Assembly (NCBI RefSeq): GCF_030815975.1
Contig: NZ_JAUSXL010000001.1
Location: forward strand, 248,001 to 312,000
Reading direction: 5' to 3'
Source of the DNA: Variovorax paradoxus
GTDB taxonomy: Bacteria; Pseudomonadota; Gammaproteobacteria; Burkholderiales; Burkholderiaceae_C
Length of the DNA: 64,000 bases
The stretch's first letter is position 1. Every line of letters begins with the position of its first letter. The notes under the pieces were generated by a model, which saw nothing but the letters and a program-made list of their open reading frames with translations, was not told where the DNA came from and ran no database searches. Shown here one piece after another: positions 26,887 through 35,385 of this stretch. Position numbers and translations under genes: made by a program.

Positions 26887-27867
26887 TCAGTCGACGGTGA
26901 TGTTGCCTTTTCTGATCACCTCGCCCCATTTGGCGGTGTCGGCCTTGATCAGGGCAGAGAACTCTTCGGCCGAACCGACCGTCGCTTCCGAACCCATGGT
27001 CTCGAACTGCTTCCTGACCTTCGGATCGGACAGGATCTCGTTGATCGTGGTGTTCAGCTTTTTGACGACGGCCGGCGGCATGTTCCTGGGGCCCACGATG
27101 CCGCCCCAGGTAACCATCTCCAGGTAGGGTGCACCTGCCTGCGCAACCGTCGGCACGTTCGGCAGCGATGGCGACCGGACGGGACCGGTGATGGCCAGCG
27201 CCCTGATCCGGCCCGCCCTGACCTGCGGCTCCATCGACGTGAAGTTGCTGATCATCAGGTCGATGTGGCCGGCGGCGAGATCCGACTCGGCGGCCGGAGC
27301 GCTCTTGTAGGGCACATGGGTCATCTCGATCCCGCTGTTCATGCGCAGCATCTCGGTCAGCACATGAAGCGAGGTTCCCTGCCCGGTCGATCCATAGGAG
27401 ATCTTCCCGGGATTCGCCTTCGCGTAGGCAACCAGTTCACCCAATGTCTTGACGGGCAGACCAGGCTTCACGCCCACCAGGTTGGGCTGGGTGAAGACCT
27501 TGGCGATCGGCGTGAAGTCCTGATCGATCTTGTACGGCAGGTGCTTGGCAGTCAGCGCACCCACAATGAAAGTAGCCAGATTGTTGTGGCCGATGACGTA
27601 GCCGTCGGGGGCGGCCTTCGCGACTTCACTGAGCCCGATGGCACCCGCCGCGCCGGGCTTGTTCTCGATGACGAAGGGTTGCCCGAGACGCTGCGTCAGC
27701 TCGGTGGCGACCACGCGCGTCGTTGAATCGGCCGCGCCCCCCGGGGCGGCGTTGACGATGATCCGCACGGGTTTTTCCGGGTACTCGGCCCGCGCCGGCT
27801 GGACCGCGGCAAGACTGCCCAGCAGCAGCACAGCCGCCACTGTCTGAACTTTCATCGAGGGGATCAT
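26887..27867 (-). CDS. Bug/TctC-type periplasmic solute receptor
   Basis: This 326-aa receptor has a signal peptide (hydrophobic 10-22, PARAEYPEKP) and the TctC-family hallmarks: VNAAPGGAADSTTR, VIENKPGAAGAIG, APDGYVIG, HVPYKSAPAAESDLAAG and NVPTVAQAG. It binds a carboxylate-like ligand in the periplasm. No TctA or TctB membrane genes are nearby. An internal ATG at 27855 (MKVQTV) is an alternative start. It sits 16 bp before the DAO gene and shares its operon. Confidence 0.92.
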   Translation of the reverse strand: MIPSMKVQTVAAVLLLGSLAAVQPARAEYPEKPVRIIVNAAPGGAADSTTRVVATELTQRLGQPFVIENKPGAAGAIGLSEVAKAAPDGYVIGHNNLATFIVGALTAKHLPYKIDQDFTPIAKVFTQPNLVGVKPGLPVKTLGELVAYAKANPGKISYGSTGQGTSLHVLTEMLRMNSGIEMTHVPYKSAPAAESDLAAGHIDLMISNFTSMEPQVRAGRIRALAITGPVRSPSLPNVPTVAQAGAPYLEMVTWGGIVGPRNMPPAVVKKLNTTINEILSDPKVRKQFETMGSEATVGSAEEFSALIKADTAKWGEVIRKGNITVD

Positions 27868-27951
27868 TTGTCAGCTCTCCATCGCAGGTTTGTGTTGCCT
27901 GCCATCGTATGGAGACCCCTCCCACTTAGCCATCACTGCCCGGTCATGGAT

Positions 27952-28866
27952 CTATTCACGGGCGACATGTGTTCGTGCGGCATCCATCGCACTTTCCAGG
28001 CAGCGCAGCATCTCGCGAGCCGGCTGTCCCAGACGCGTATCGCTCATGGCCGTTGCATAGACGGTGTACGTCAGCGCAGGACGAAGGGGAATGGCGATGC
28101 CGCCCCTGAGCTTGTGGCTGGCTCCGGTCAGAAGATCCACCACGGACACGCCCATGCCTCTGAGAACAAGCTCGCTGATCGTATGGAACAGCGAGGCTTC
28201 AACCATCGTGTCGACCACGAGGCCATGCGCGGAAAACAGGGCATTCAGACTGCGCTGGAATGCGCCCGTGGACGAGATGAAGGGCTTGCCGGCCAGATCC
28301 TCGACGTCGACATGGGTTGCGCCGTCGGGCAACCATTTCCTGGTCCCGATGCACACGCAGGCGGAGGGGAATTCAGCCACCGTTTCCAGTGCGCCGATGG
28401 ACAGGGCATCCGCCGTCAGGCCGATATCTGCCTGCCTGTTGCGCACCTTCTGCGCGACCTCGAGGTACGAGGCCACGGTCAGGCTGACCATCACATCGGG
28501 GAACTTGCTGCGCAGATGGTCGACGATCTCGGGCATCACGGAGTGGCCGATGGACGGGATGGTGCAGATCGAGAATCTGCCGGTTCGCTGCTTGCGCAAC
28601 TGTTCCGAGAACCCCGCAATCTCTTCGAGGCCGATGAAGGATTGCTGCACCTTGCTCATCAGCACGATCGCTTCGTCCGTCGGCTTGATGGTCCGCCCGC
28701 TCTTCTGGAAGATCGGGAACCCGACTGCCTTCTGCAGGTCGGCGATGATCCGGCTCATCGACGGCTGCGGAATTCCAAGAGCCTCGGCGCCAGCGCTGAT
28801 ACCCCCGTGCAGCATCGCAGCCCGGAACGCTTCGATCATTCGGTGGGTCACTGTTCGTTTGGACAT
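27952..28866 (-). CDS. LysR family transcriptional regulator
   Basis: The HTH (GGISAGAEALGIPQPSMSRIIADLQKAVG) and LysR effector domain are complete over 304 aa. The ATG at 28866 is used because upstream in-frame residues are not LysR-like. The gene lies upstream of the Bug-dehydrogenase operon on the same strand and diverges from the enoyl-CoA hydratase gene. A copy of the GCATAGCTGCTATGC-like operator in the divergent promoter makes this one of two candidates for the regulator of the 29-36 kb genes. Confidence 0.9.
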   Translation of the reverse strand: MSKRTVTHRMIEAFRAAMLHGGISAGAEALGIPQPSMSRIIADLQKAVGFPIFQKSGRTIKPTDEAIVLMSKVQQSFIGLEEIAGFSEQLRKQRTGRFSICTIPSIGHSVMPEIVDHLRSKFPDVMVSLTVASYLEVAQKVRNRQADIGLTADALSIGALETVAEFPSACVCIGTRKWLPDGATHVDVEDLAGKPFISSTGAFQRSLNALFSAHGLVVDTMVEASLFHTISELVLRGMGVSVVDLLTGASHKLRGGIAIPLRPALTYTVYATAMSDTRLGQPAREMLRCLESAMDAARTHVARE

Positions 28867-28981
28867 TCTTAAGCGATTTGAGCATGCTTGCGCACAGACC
28901 TGCATCCCCGAGCGGGCCTCGGCGGCAACCCCCGCAACGGCCTTCGGTGTTGGCGCGGTGCGGCGCGCCATGTCTTCCAAG

Positions 28982-28996
28982 GCATAGCTGTTGTGC
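28982..28996. promoter_or_regulatory. LysR-type operator, copy 1
   Basis: GCATAGCTGTTGTGC matches the perfect palindrome at 31978-31992 at 13 of 15 bases. It lies in the divergent promoter, 80-94 bp before the enoyl-CoA hydratase start and about 116-130 bp before the LysR start. Confidence 0.6.
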
Positions 28997-29075
28997 CGCA
29001 ATGGCGCTCGCCGCCCCGACGAGCGGCCCGTAGACTCGTCTTCCACATGCCGGCCGGATGGCATCAGGAGACATC

Positions 29076-29852
29076 ATGGACAACTTCTCTCAGCTCAAGG
29101 TGGCCATCGCCGATCACGTGGCCACGCTGACGTTGGACGCACCGCCCGTCAATGCGCTGACGCGCGTGCTCAATGACGAGCTGACCCGCGCCCTGGACCA
29201 GATTTCCGAGATGGACGACGTGCGCGTCGTGATCCTGACCGGCGAAGGCAAGGTGTTCTGCGCCGGGGCCGACCTGAAGGGACGGGCCGAAGTGATCAAG
29301 GGACCAGGCGATCTGATGGCCCACTCGCGGCGCACGCGCGAATGCTTCCACGCGATCCGCGAATGCGCCAAGCCCGTGATCTGCGCGATCAACGGCGCCG
29401 CACTCGGCTCCGGCCTTGCCATGGCGGCTTCGAGCGACATCCTCATCGCCTCGGAGAAGGCCTCGCTCGGGCTGCCCGAAGTCGACGTCGGCCTGCTCGG
29501 CGGCTGCCGCCATGCCATGCGCCTGTTCAGCCATTCGCGCCTGCGCCGCATGATGCTCACAGGCCTGCGTGTGCCGGGGCCCGAGCTGTACCGGCTCGGC
29601 ATCGTGGAGGCCTGCACGGCCCCCGAGGACCTGATGCCCGCGGCTCGCGAGATCGCTGCCGCCATCGCCTCCAAGAGCCCTGTGTCCACCCGGATGGGCA
29701 AGCACACGCTCAACGTGATCGAGGACATGAGCCTGCGGGACGGCTACCGCTACGAGCAGGACATGACGGCGCAGATCGCGAAGACCGACGATGCAAAGGA
29801 AGCCCAGCGCGCCTTTGCCGAGAAGCGCACGCCGGTCTTCACGGGGCGCTGA
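29076..29852 (+). CDS. Enoyl-CoA hydratase/isomerase family protein
   Basis: The 258-aa crotonase-fold protein shows the CoA/oxyanion segments CAGADLKG and INGAALGSGLAMAASSD plus the EVDVGLLGG stretch. It would hydrate or isomerise an enoyl-CoA, in line with the CoA transferase encoded downstream. The ATG at 29076 has an SD (caggaga) 5 bp before it. It is followed after 3 bp by a Bug receptor gene. Confidence 0.9.
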   Translation: MDNFSQLKVAIADHVATLTLDAPPVNALTRVLNDELTRALDQISEMDDVRVVILTGEGKVFCAGADLKGRAEVIKGPGDLMAHSRRTRECFHAIRECAKPVICAINGAALGSGLAMAASSDILIASEKASLGLPEVDVGLLGGCRHAMRLFSHSRLRRMMLTGLRVPGPELYRLGIVEACTAPEDLMPAAREIAAAIASKSPVSTRMGKHTLNVIEDMSLRDGYRYEQDMTAQIAKTDDAKEAQRAFAEKRTPVFTGR

Positions 29853-29855
29853 GCC

Positions 29856-30887
29856 ATGCACATTGGCCATCCGGGCGAACGCGGCAGCGTGCCTGGCAAT
29901 GCGTGCCGGTCAAGGCGCAGGTGGGTGCTGGCCGGTGCGTCGATCGGACTGGGCGCCTTTCTCGGCGTGCCGGTCCGGGCGGGCGACTATCCGGACAAGG
30001 CGATTCGCCTGGTGGTGCCGTTTCCAGCGGGGGGCGCCACCGACTTGATGGCACGCGCGCTGGGACAGAGGCTCGGTGAAAGCCTGGGCAAGCCCGTGAT
30101 CATCGACAACCGGGCGGGTGCCGGCGGCGGGATCGGGGCGGAGGCCGTCGCCGGCGCGGCGCCAGACGGCTACACCCTGCTGTTCGCAACCATGGGCTCG
30201 CTCACCATCAACTCGAGCCTGTACAGGAATCTTCGCTACGACCCGTTCAAGAGCTTCGAGCCGATCACGCTCACGCACAACACGTCGAACCTGCTGGTGG
30301 TCCATCCGGCGGTGCCGGCCACCACGGTGGCCGAGTTGATCGCGCTGGCCCGCAGGAGCCCCGGCAGCCTGACGTTCGCTTCGTCCGGCAACGGCACCAC
30401 CAGCCATTTGTCGGGCGAGCTTTTCAAGAGCCTGGCCAAGGTCGATCTGACGCACGTGCCCTACAAGGGCAGCGCGCCGGCCATGGCGGACTTCCTGGGC
30501 GGGCGCATCTCGATGATGTTCGATACGACATCGAACTTCGTCGAGCATGTGAAGAGTGGAAGACTGCGCGCGCTGGGGTCGACCGGACGCAGGCGTTCCC
30601 CGGCGATGCCGAACGTGCCGACCATCTCCGAGACACCCGGCATGGGCGACTACGAAATGTCGCTGTGGCTCGGCGTGCTCGCGCCGGCCGGCACGGCCAA
30701 GACGATCACGCAGCGGTTGAATCGCGAGATCGCCCTGGTGATGTCGGCCCCGGACATGGTGCGCCAGATGGCCGATGCCGGCATCGAGGTGCGGCTCGGT
30801 TCTGCGCAGGAATTCTCTGCGTTGATCCGCTCGGACACCGCCAAGTGGGCAGCTGTCGTGAAGCGCGCCGGCATCCGGATCGATTGA
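29856..30887 (+). CDS. Bug/TctC-type periplasmic solute receptor
   Basis: This 343-aa receptor starts with a long leader containing an SRRRWVLAGASIGLGAFLG segment, which looks twin-arginine-like, then YPDKAIRLVVPFPAGGATD, VIIDNRAGAGGG, APDGYTLLFAT, HVPYKGSAPAM and NVPTISETPG. It lies 3 bp after the hydratase stop, so it is cotranscribed. It converges with another Bug gene 53 bp away. Confidence 0.92.
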   Translation: MHIGHPGERGSVPGNACRSRRRWVLAGASIGLGAFLGVPVRAGDYPDKAIRLVVPFPAGGATDLMARALGQRLGESLGKPVIIDNRAGAGGGIGAEAVAGAAPDGYTLLFATMGSLTINSSLYRNLRYDPFKSFEPITLTHNTSNLLVVHPAVPATTVAELIALARRSPGSLTFASSGNGTTSHLSGELFKSLAKVDLTHVPYKGSAPAMADFLGGRISMMFDTTSNFVEHVKSGRLRALGSTGRRRSPAMPNVPTISETPGMGDYEMSLWLGVLAPAGTAKTITQRLNREIALVMSAPDMVRQMADAGIEVRLGSAQEFSALIRSDTAKWAAVVKRAGIRID

Positions 30888-30899
30888 GCCCAAGCGCGG

Positions 30900-30925
30900 C
30901 GCGCGCCTGAACCCGGCGGCGCGCG
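30900..30925. terminator. Hairpin between two convergent Bug genes
   Basis: CGCGCGCC and GGCGCGCG form an 8-bp GC stem around a 10-nt loop in the 53-bp gap between convergent genes. No T-tract is present, so it is only a plausible bidirectional terminator. Confidence 0.4.
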
Positions 30926-30940
30926 GAGCAGCGCCCCGGT

Positions 30941-31909
30941 TCAATCCAGCTTGGCGCCCACCGCCCTGGCCAGCGAGCCCCAGCGTTCCGACTCCGTGGA
31001 AATGAACCGGCCGAACTCCGCAGGGCTGCTGCCGACGACTTCCACGCCCTGCTGCTCGAACTGCTGCTTCAGCTCAGGCGAGCGCAATGCGGCGCCGACA
31101 GCACCGTACAGCCTGTCGATGATTTCGGCGGGCGTTCGCGCAGGGGCCAGCATTCCATACCAGTTGTAGGCCTCCACCTTCGGCATTCCGAGCTCGCCGA
31201 CCGTCGGCACATCCCTGAGGACAGGAATGCGCCTGGCGCTGGTCACGGCCAGGGGGCGGACCTTGCCCGACTGGATGAACGGCAGCACCACGGGAATGTC
31301 GACCATCATCATGTCCACCTGCCCGCCCATCAGGTCGGTCAGTGCCGGTGCCGCGCCGCGGTAGGGAATGTGGTTGATGTTCAGCCTGGCCTCGCGCTTG
31401 AGCAGCTCGGCCTGAAGGTGCGGCGTGGTGCCGCTGCCGGCGGAGGCATAGTTGACCTTGCTGGCATTGCCGGTGGCCGCAGCCTTCAGGTCCGCGAAGG
31501 TCTTGAATCTTGAATCCGCGGCCACCACCAGCACCGCCGGCACCTTCAGCGCCTGGGTCACTGCAGCCAGGTCCTTCTGGGGGTTGTAAGGCATCGACGG
31601 CGCAATGTGCGGCACGATGGCCAGCGCCCCCGCCGAAGAGAACAGCAGCGTGTAGCCGTCGGCGGGGGCCTTGGCGACCGCGTCGGCACCGAGCAGGCCA
31701 CCGGCGCCGCCCTTGTTGTCGATGATGATGGATTGGCCAAGAGACGTGCCCAGCTTGGCGCCGAGTGCGCGGGCTGTCTGGTCCACCGGTCCACCGGCAG
31801 GAAAGGGAACGACCACGCGGATCGGCTTGGAGGGATAGGCCTGCGCCCATCCCGAAGCTGCGGCCAGCGCAAGAGCGAGTGCCGCTGCGGATCTGAAAAG
31901 TCCATTCAT
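30941..31909 (-). CDS. Bug/TctC-type periplasmic solute receptor
   Basis: This 322-aa receptor has a Sec signal peptide (SAAALALALAAASGWAQA) and the family segments VVPFPAGGPVDQTAR, IIIDNKGGAGG, APADGYTLL, HIPYRGAAPALTD and DVPTVGELG. The ATG at 31909 gives a standard leader. It diverges from the CoA transferase gene over a 201-bp region holding a perfect LysR-type palindrome. Confidence 0.92.
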   Translation of the reverse strand: MNGLFRSAAALALALAAASGWAQAYPSKPIRVVVPFPAGGPVDQTARALGAKLGTSLGQSIIIDNKGGAGGLLGADAVAKAPADGYTLLFSSAGALAIVPHIAPSMPYNPQKDLAAVTQALKVPAVLVVAADSRFKTFADLKAAATGNASKVNYASAGSGTTPHLQAELLKREARLNINHIPYRGAAPALTDLMGGQVDMMMVDIPVVLPFIQSGKVRPLAVTSARRIPVLRDVPTVGELGMPKVEAYNWYGMLAPARTPAEIIDRLYGAVGAALRSPELKQQFEQQGVEVVGSSPAEFGRFISTESERWGSLARAVGAKLD

Positions 31910-31976
31910 GGTCGATGTCTCCGATTGTCGTGACCGAACTCTAGGCAGGGCAGCGCGCCGTGCCACCGCGCTGCGG

Positions 31977-31993
31977 CGCATAGCTGCTATGCG
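31977..31993. promoter_or_regulatory. LysR-type operator, copy 2 (perfect palindrome)
   Basis: CGCATAG-CTG-CTATGCG is a perfect 7-bp inverted repeat with a 3-bp spacer. It lies 68-84 bp before the Bug start (minus strand) and 118-134 bp before the CoA transferase start (plus strand). Close variants occur at 28982-28996 and 36353-36367, each upstream of another catabolic transcript. Confidence 0.7.
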
Positions 31994-32110
31994 ATGCCGC
32001 CCACGCGAGGCCTGCCGCTATGCGCCGCCGCGCATCACAGTCTTGCGGGCTCGCTGGTAGCCCGGGACGGAACCGGATTCCAGAATTCACCCTACACAAG
32101 GAGAATTCGA

Positions 32111-33340
32111 ATGACCACGAACAAGGGGCCGCTGGCGCATGTCAAGGTGCTGGACCTCAGCCGCATCCTCGCCGCGCCCTGGGCCAGCCAGATCCTCGCC
32201 GACCTTGGCGCAGAGGTGATCAAGGTCGAGCGGCCCGGCATGGGCGACGACACGCGGACCTGGGGACCTCCGTTCCTCAAAGATGGCGAAGGCAAGGACA
32301 CGAAGGAAGCGGGCTACTACCTGGCCGTCAACCGCGGCAAACGCTCGATCACTGTCAGCCTCGAGAAGCCGGAGGGCCAGAAGATCGTCAAGGAACTCGC
32401 CAGGCGGGCCGACATCGTGCTCGAGAACTACAAGGCTGGCACACTGGCGCGCTATGGCCTGGACGAGGCATCGCTGCGCAAGCTCAACCCGCGGCTCATC
32501 TACTGCTCGGTCACGGGCTTCGGCCAGACAGGGCCCCGGCGCGACCAGCCGGCCTACGACTTCCTGATCCAGGCAATGGGAGGCCTGATGAGTGTCACCG
32601 GAGAAAAAGACGGCCGCCCCGGCGGCGGTCCGCAGAAAGTCGGCATCCCGATCGTCGACCTGATGACCGGCATGTACACCGCCGTCTCGGTGCTTGCCGC
32701 TCTGGCGCGCCGCAATGAAACCGGCGCCGGCGACGCCATCGACATCGCGATGCTCGATGTGCAGGTCGCGACGCTTTCCAACCAGGCGATGAACTACCTG
32801 GTGTCGGGCAAGGTGCCGCAGCGCAGCGGCAACGCGCATCCGAATATCCAGCCGCAGGACGTGTACGGCTGCGTCGATGGCGACGTGATCCTCGTGGTCG
32901 GAAACGACGCCCAGTTCGCCAAGCTCTGCGAAGTCCTGGCACGCACCGACTGGATCGCGGACGAGCGCTTCGCGACCAACGCCCAGCGGGTCCGCAACAT
33001 CGATGAGCTGTCCGCCATGCTGCGCGACGCGTTCGCCCAGTGGGAGCGCGAGAAGCTGATCGCTGCGCTCGACAAGGCCGGCGTGCCCTGCGGCCCCATC
33101 AACACGGTCGCCGAGGTGTTCGAAGAGCCCCAGGTCAAGGCGCGCGAGATGCTTCGCCATGTGCCTCATCCGAGCGGTGTCGACGCACCGCAGGTCGCGA
33201 GTCCGATGCGTTTTGCGGATGCCCCGCTGCAAACGCAGAGCGCGCCGCCATTGCTGGGCCAGCACAGCGACGACATCCTGTCCGAACTGGGATACAGCAC
33301 GGCGGACATCGATGCGCTGCGCGAAGCCGGAGCGATCTGA
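32111..33340 (+). CDS. CaiB/BaiF family-III CoA transferase
   Basis: The 409-aa protein has the family-III start (VKVLDLSRILAAPWASQILADLGAEVIKVE), the NRGKRSI loop and catalytic Asp183 in VGIPIVDLMTG. It transfers CoA between carboxylic acids, probably activating the acid imported with a Bug receptor. The ATG at 32111 has a strong SD (aaggag). Its stop overlaps the GST start (ATGA). Confidence 0.92.
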   Translation: MTTNKGPLAHVKVLDLSRILAAPWASQILADLGAEVIKVERPGMGDDTRTWGPPFLKDGEGKDTKEAGYYLAVNRGKRSITVSLEKPEGQKIVKELARRADIVLENYKAGTLARYGLDEASLRKLNPRLIYCSVTGFGQTGPRRDQPAYDFLIQAMGGLMSVTGEKDGRPGGGPQKVGIPIVDLMTGMYTAVSVLAALARRNETGAGDAIDIAMLDVQVATLSNQAMNYLVSGKVPQRSGNAHPNIQPQDVYGCVDGDVILVVGNDAQFAKLCEVLARTDWIADERFATNAQRVRNIDELSAMLRDAFAQWEREKLIAALDKAGVPCGPINTVAEVFEEPQVKAREMLRHVPHPSGVDAPQVASPMRFADAPLQTQSAPPLLGQHSDDILSELGYSTADIDALREAGAI

Positions 33341-33957
33341 TGGCCCAGGCGATGAAGCTGCACTGGTCGCCCAAGTCGCCCTATGTGCGCAAGGTGATGG
33401 TCTGCGCCCACGAGCTCGGGCTGCTGCCCAGGCTCGAACTGGTTCGCTCGGTTGCTGCGATGCGCAAGCCCAATCCGGCCCTCATGGCGGACAACCCGCT
33501 GTCGAAGATCCCGACCCTGGTGCGCGAGGACGGCTCGACGCTGTTCGATTCGATCGTGATCTGCGAATACCTGAATGACCTGGCCGGCGGCGCGCTGTTC
33601 CCGCCGCGGGGCGAGCCGCGCTGGCAGGCGCTGCGCTGGCAGGCTTTCGGCGACGGACTCCTCGACGCGCTGATTCTCTGGCGCAACGAACGCGAACGCG
33701 AAGTGCCGCTGCAGGACCTGCTCGCCGCGTTCGAGCTCAAGACCCGCGCCTCGCTGCACATGCTCGACGATGAGGCGCAGGCTCTGCGGGATGCACCGTT
33801 CTCCATCGGCCATGTGACGCTCGGCTGCGCGCTCGGCTACCTCGACTACCGTTTCGACACGCTCGGATGGCGCCCATCGGCCCCTGCGCTTGCGGCCTGG
33901 TTCGAGACGCTGCGCGCGCGGCCCTCTTTTGCCGCCACCGAGCCGGTGGAAGGCTGA
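33340..33957 (+). CDS. Glutathione S-transferase family protein
   Basis: The 205-aa protein has the thioredoxin-like N-terminal domain (LHWSPKSPYVRKVMVCAHELG, NPLSKIPTLV with cis-Pro, then the glutathione-binding DSIVICEYL) and an all-helical C-terminal domain. Its start overlaps the CoA transferase stop by four bases. Substrate unknown; it may be an isomerase-like or protective step in the same pathway. Confidence 0.9.
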   Translation: MAQAMKLHWSPKSPYVRKVMVCAHELGLLPRLELVRSVAAMRKPNPALMADNPLSKIPTLVREDGSTLFDSIVICEYLNDLAGGALFPPRGEPRWQALRWQAFGDGLLDALILWRNEREREVPLQDLLAAFELKTRASLHMLDDEAQALRDAPFSIGHVTLGCALGYLDYRFDTLGWRPSAPALAAWFETLRARPSFAATEPVEG

Positions 33958-33962
33958 ACGCT

Positions 33963-34787
33963 TCAGCGGTAGAGCGCCGCTGGATTGGTTTCCAGCACTT
34001 GCCGGACGACTTCGTCGCTGCCGGCCCAGTCCTTGAACATCGCAAGCAGCGATGCCGCGTCCGGGCTCGGCGCCACGCGCAGGTGCGGCCAGTCGCTGCC
34101 CCACACAAGGCGCTGCGGGTTGGCCTCGATCATCTTCTGCTGGAACGCACGGCCGGCTTGCCAGTCGGGTACGTTGAGCAGATTGCGGTAGGCGCACAGC
34201 TTGACCCACACCCGGCCCGAGGCCAGCAGGTCGAGCAGCACGCGAAAGCCGGGGGCGTCGACGCCCGCCGGGGCATCGAAGCCGCCCATGTGATCGATCA
34301 CTATCGGCACCGGCAGTGCCTTGAGCTCGGCGGCAATGCCGGGCAAGGCCTGGCAGTCGGTCCACAGTTCGGCGTGCAAGCCCGCATCGGCCAGTGCCGG
34401 GGCCAGCGCACGCAGGTCATCGAAGGAGGCACTCCCCGCAAAGTTGGTGCCGGCGCCGCTTCGGTGGCTGAAGCGCGCCCCGCGCACGCCCTGGCCGTGC
34501 AGGCCGGCCAGTGCCAATCGGCTGCCCGGCTGCACGACGACCACGCCGCGCAAATCGGCATGGGCCGCCAGCGCATGCAGCAGCAGCGAGTGGTCTTCGC
34601 CATAGGCACTGGGATGCACCAGCACGCCGTTGCACAAGCCGAGCCGGGCCAGCAGCGCCAGGTACTGCGGCGCAACGGCCTCGGGCGGCGTGTAGCTGCG
34701 TTCCGGGGCCAGCGGAAAGCGGTCGTAGGGGCCGAACAGATGGGCGTGGCAGTCCCATCCGGCCACGGTGGCCGGCGCCACGTTCAT
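33963..34787 (-). CDS. Amidohydrolase-2 family metal-dependent hydrolase
   Basis: This 274-aa TIM-barrel protein carries DCHAHLFGP (His14, His16), VIDHMGG and WGSDWPH, the pattern of PMDC/LigJ-type amidohydrolase-2 lactonases and decarboxylases such as 4-sulfomuconolactone hydrolase. It probably opens a lactone or acts on a dicarboxylate. Its ATG overlaps the stop of the CMD gene (ATGA). It ends 5 bp from the convergent GST stop. Confidence 0.88.
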   Translation of the reverse strand: MNVAPATVAGWDCHAHLFGPYDRFPLAPERSYTPPEAVAPQYLALLARLGLCNGVLVHPSAYGEDHSLLLHALAAHADLRGVVVVQPGSRLALAGLHGQGVRGARFSHRSGAGTNFAGSASFDDLRALAPALADAGLHAELWTDCQALPGIAAELKALPVPIVIDHMGGFDAPAGVDAPGFRVLLDLLASGRVWVKLCAYRNLLNVPDWQAGRAFQQKMIEANPQRLVWGSDWPHLRVAPSPDAASLLAMFKDWAGSDEVVRQVLETNPAALYR

Positions 34788-35359
34788 GAGGCAAGCTCCG
34801 CGTGCTGCGGCAGGGCAAAGGCCGGCGCCACGCCTTCGGGCAGGGGAATCTCGTGGCAGTTGAGCGTCATCGCGACCATCGTGTAGTAGCCGATCAGCGC
34901 CGTGAGCTCCACCACGCTGCGCGCGCCAAAGCGCGCCAGCGCCACGCCGTACGTGGCGTCGGAGACGGAGTTGTGGCGATTGAGTTCGACGGCATAGCAG
35001 TAGACGGCGGCATCGTCCGCCGACAGGCCGAGCGGCTCGGAGCCCGTCAGGATCGCCTCGATGACGGGCTGCTCGATGCCCGCCTTCTCGGCCTCTGCGC
35101 GATGCGCATACCACTCGAAAGGCGAGTTGCAGGCGCGGCCGGTGACCAGGATCGCGATCTCCGACAGCCGCGGCGGCAAGCTTGTGCCGTAGCGCAGCAG
35201 CGCGCCGAGCGCCTGCCATTTATCGGCCAGTTCCGGGTTGTGCAGCGCGGCGCGCAGCGGCCCTTGGATCCTGCCGCGCGGGCCGGAGACGATCCTGTCG
35301 TGGACCGCGCACTGCTCAGGGCTCATGGTGTCCGTCGGAAAGAGGGGTATGCGTGGCAT
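34784..35359 (-). CDS. Carboxymuconolactone decarboxylase-family protein
   Basis: The 191-aa protein is AhpD/CMD-like: helical, with the FEWYAHRAEAEKAGI segment and a single RACNSPFEW cysteine instead of a CxxC pair. That suggests a non-peroxidase member. The ATG at 35359 starts MPRIPLF. It is coupled to the amidohydrolase-2 gene, and together they look like ring-cleavage product processing. Confidence 0.85.
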   Translation of the reverse strand: MPRIPLFPTDTMSPEQCAVHDRIVSGPRGRIQGPLRAALHNPELADKWQALGALLRYGTSLPPRLSEIAILVTGRACNSPFEWYAHRAEAEKAGIEQPVIEAILTGSEPLGLSADDAAVYCYAVELNRHNSVSDATYGVALARFGARSVVELTALIGYYTMVAMTLNCHEIPLPEGVAPAFALPQHAELAS

Positions 35360-35385
35360 GAGGTGGCTTCTTGAAGGTGTCCGGT

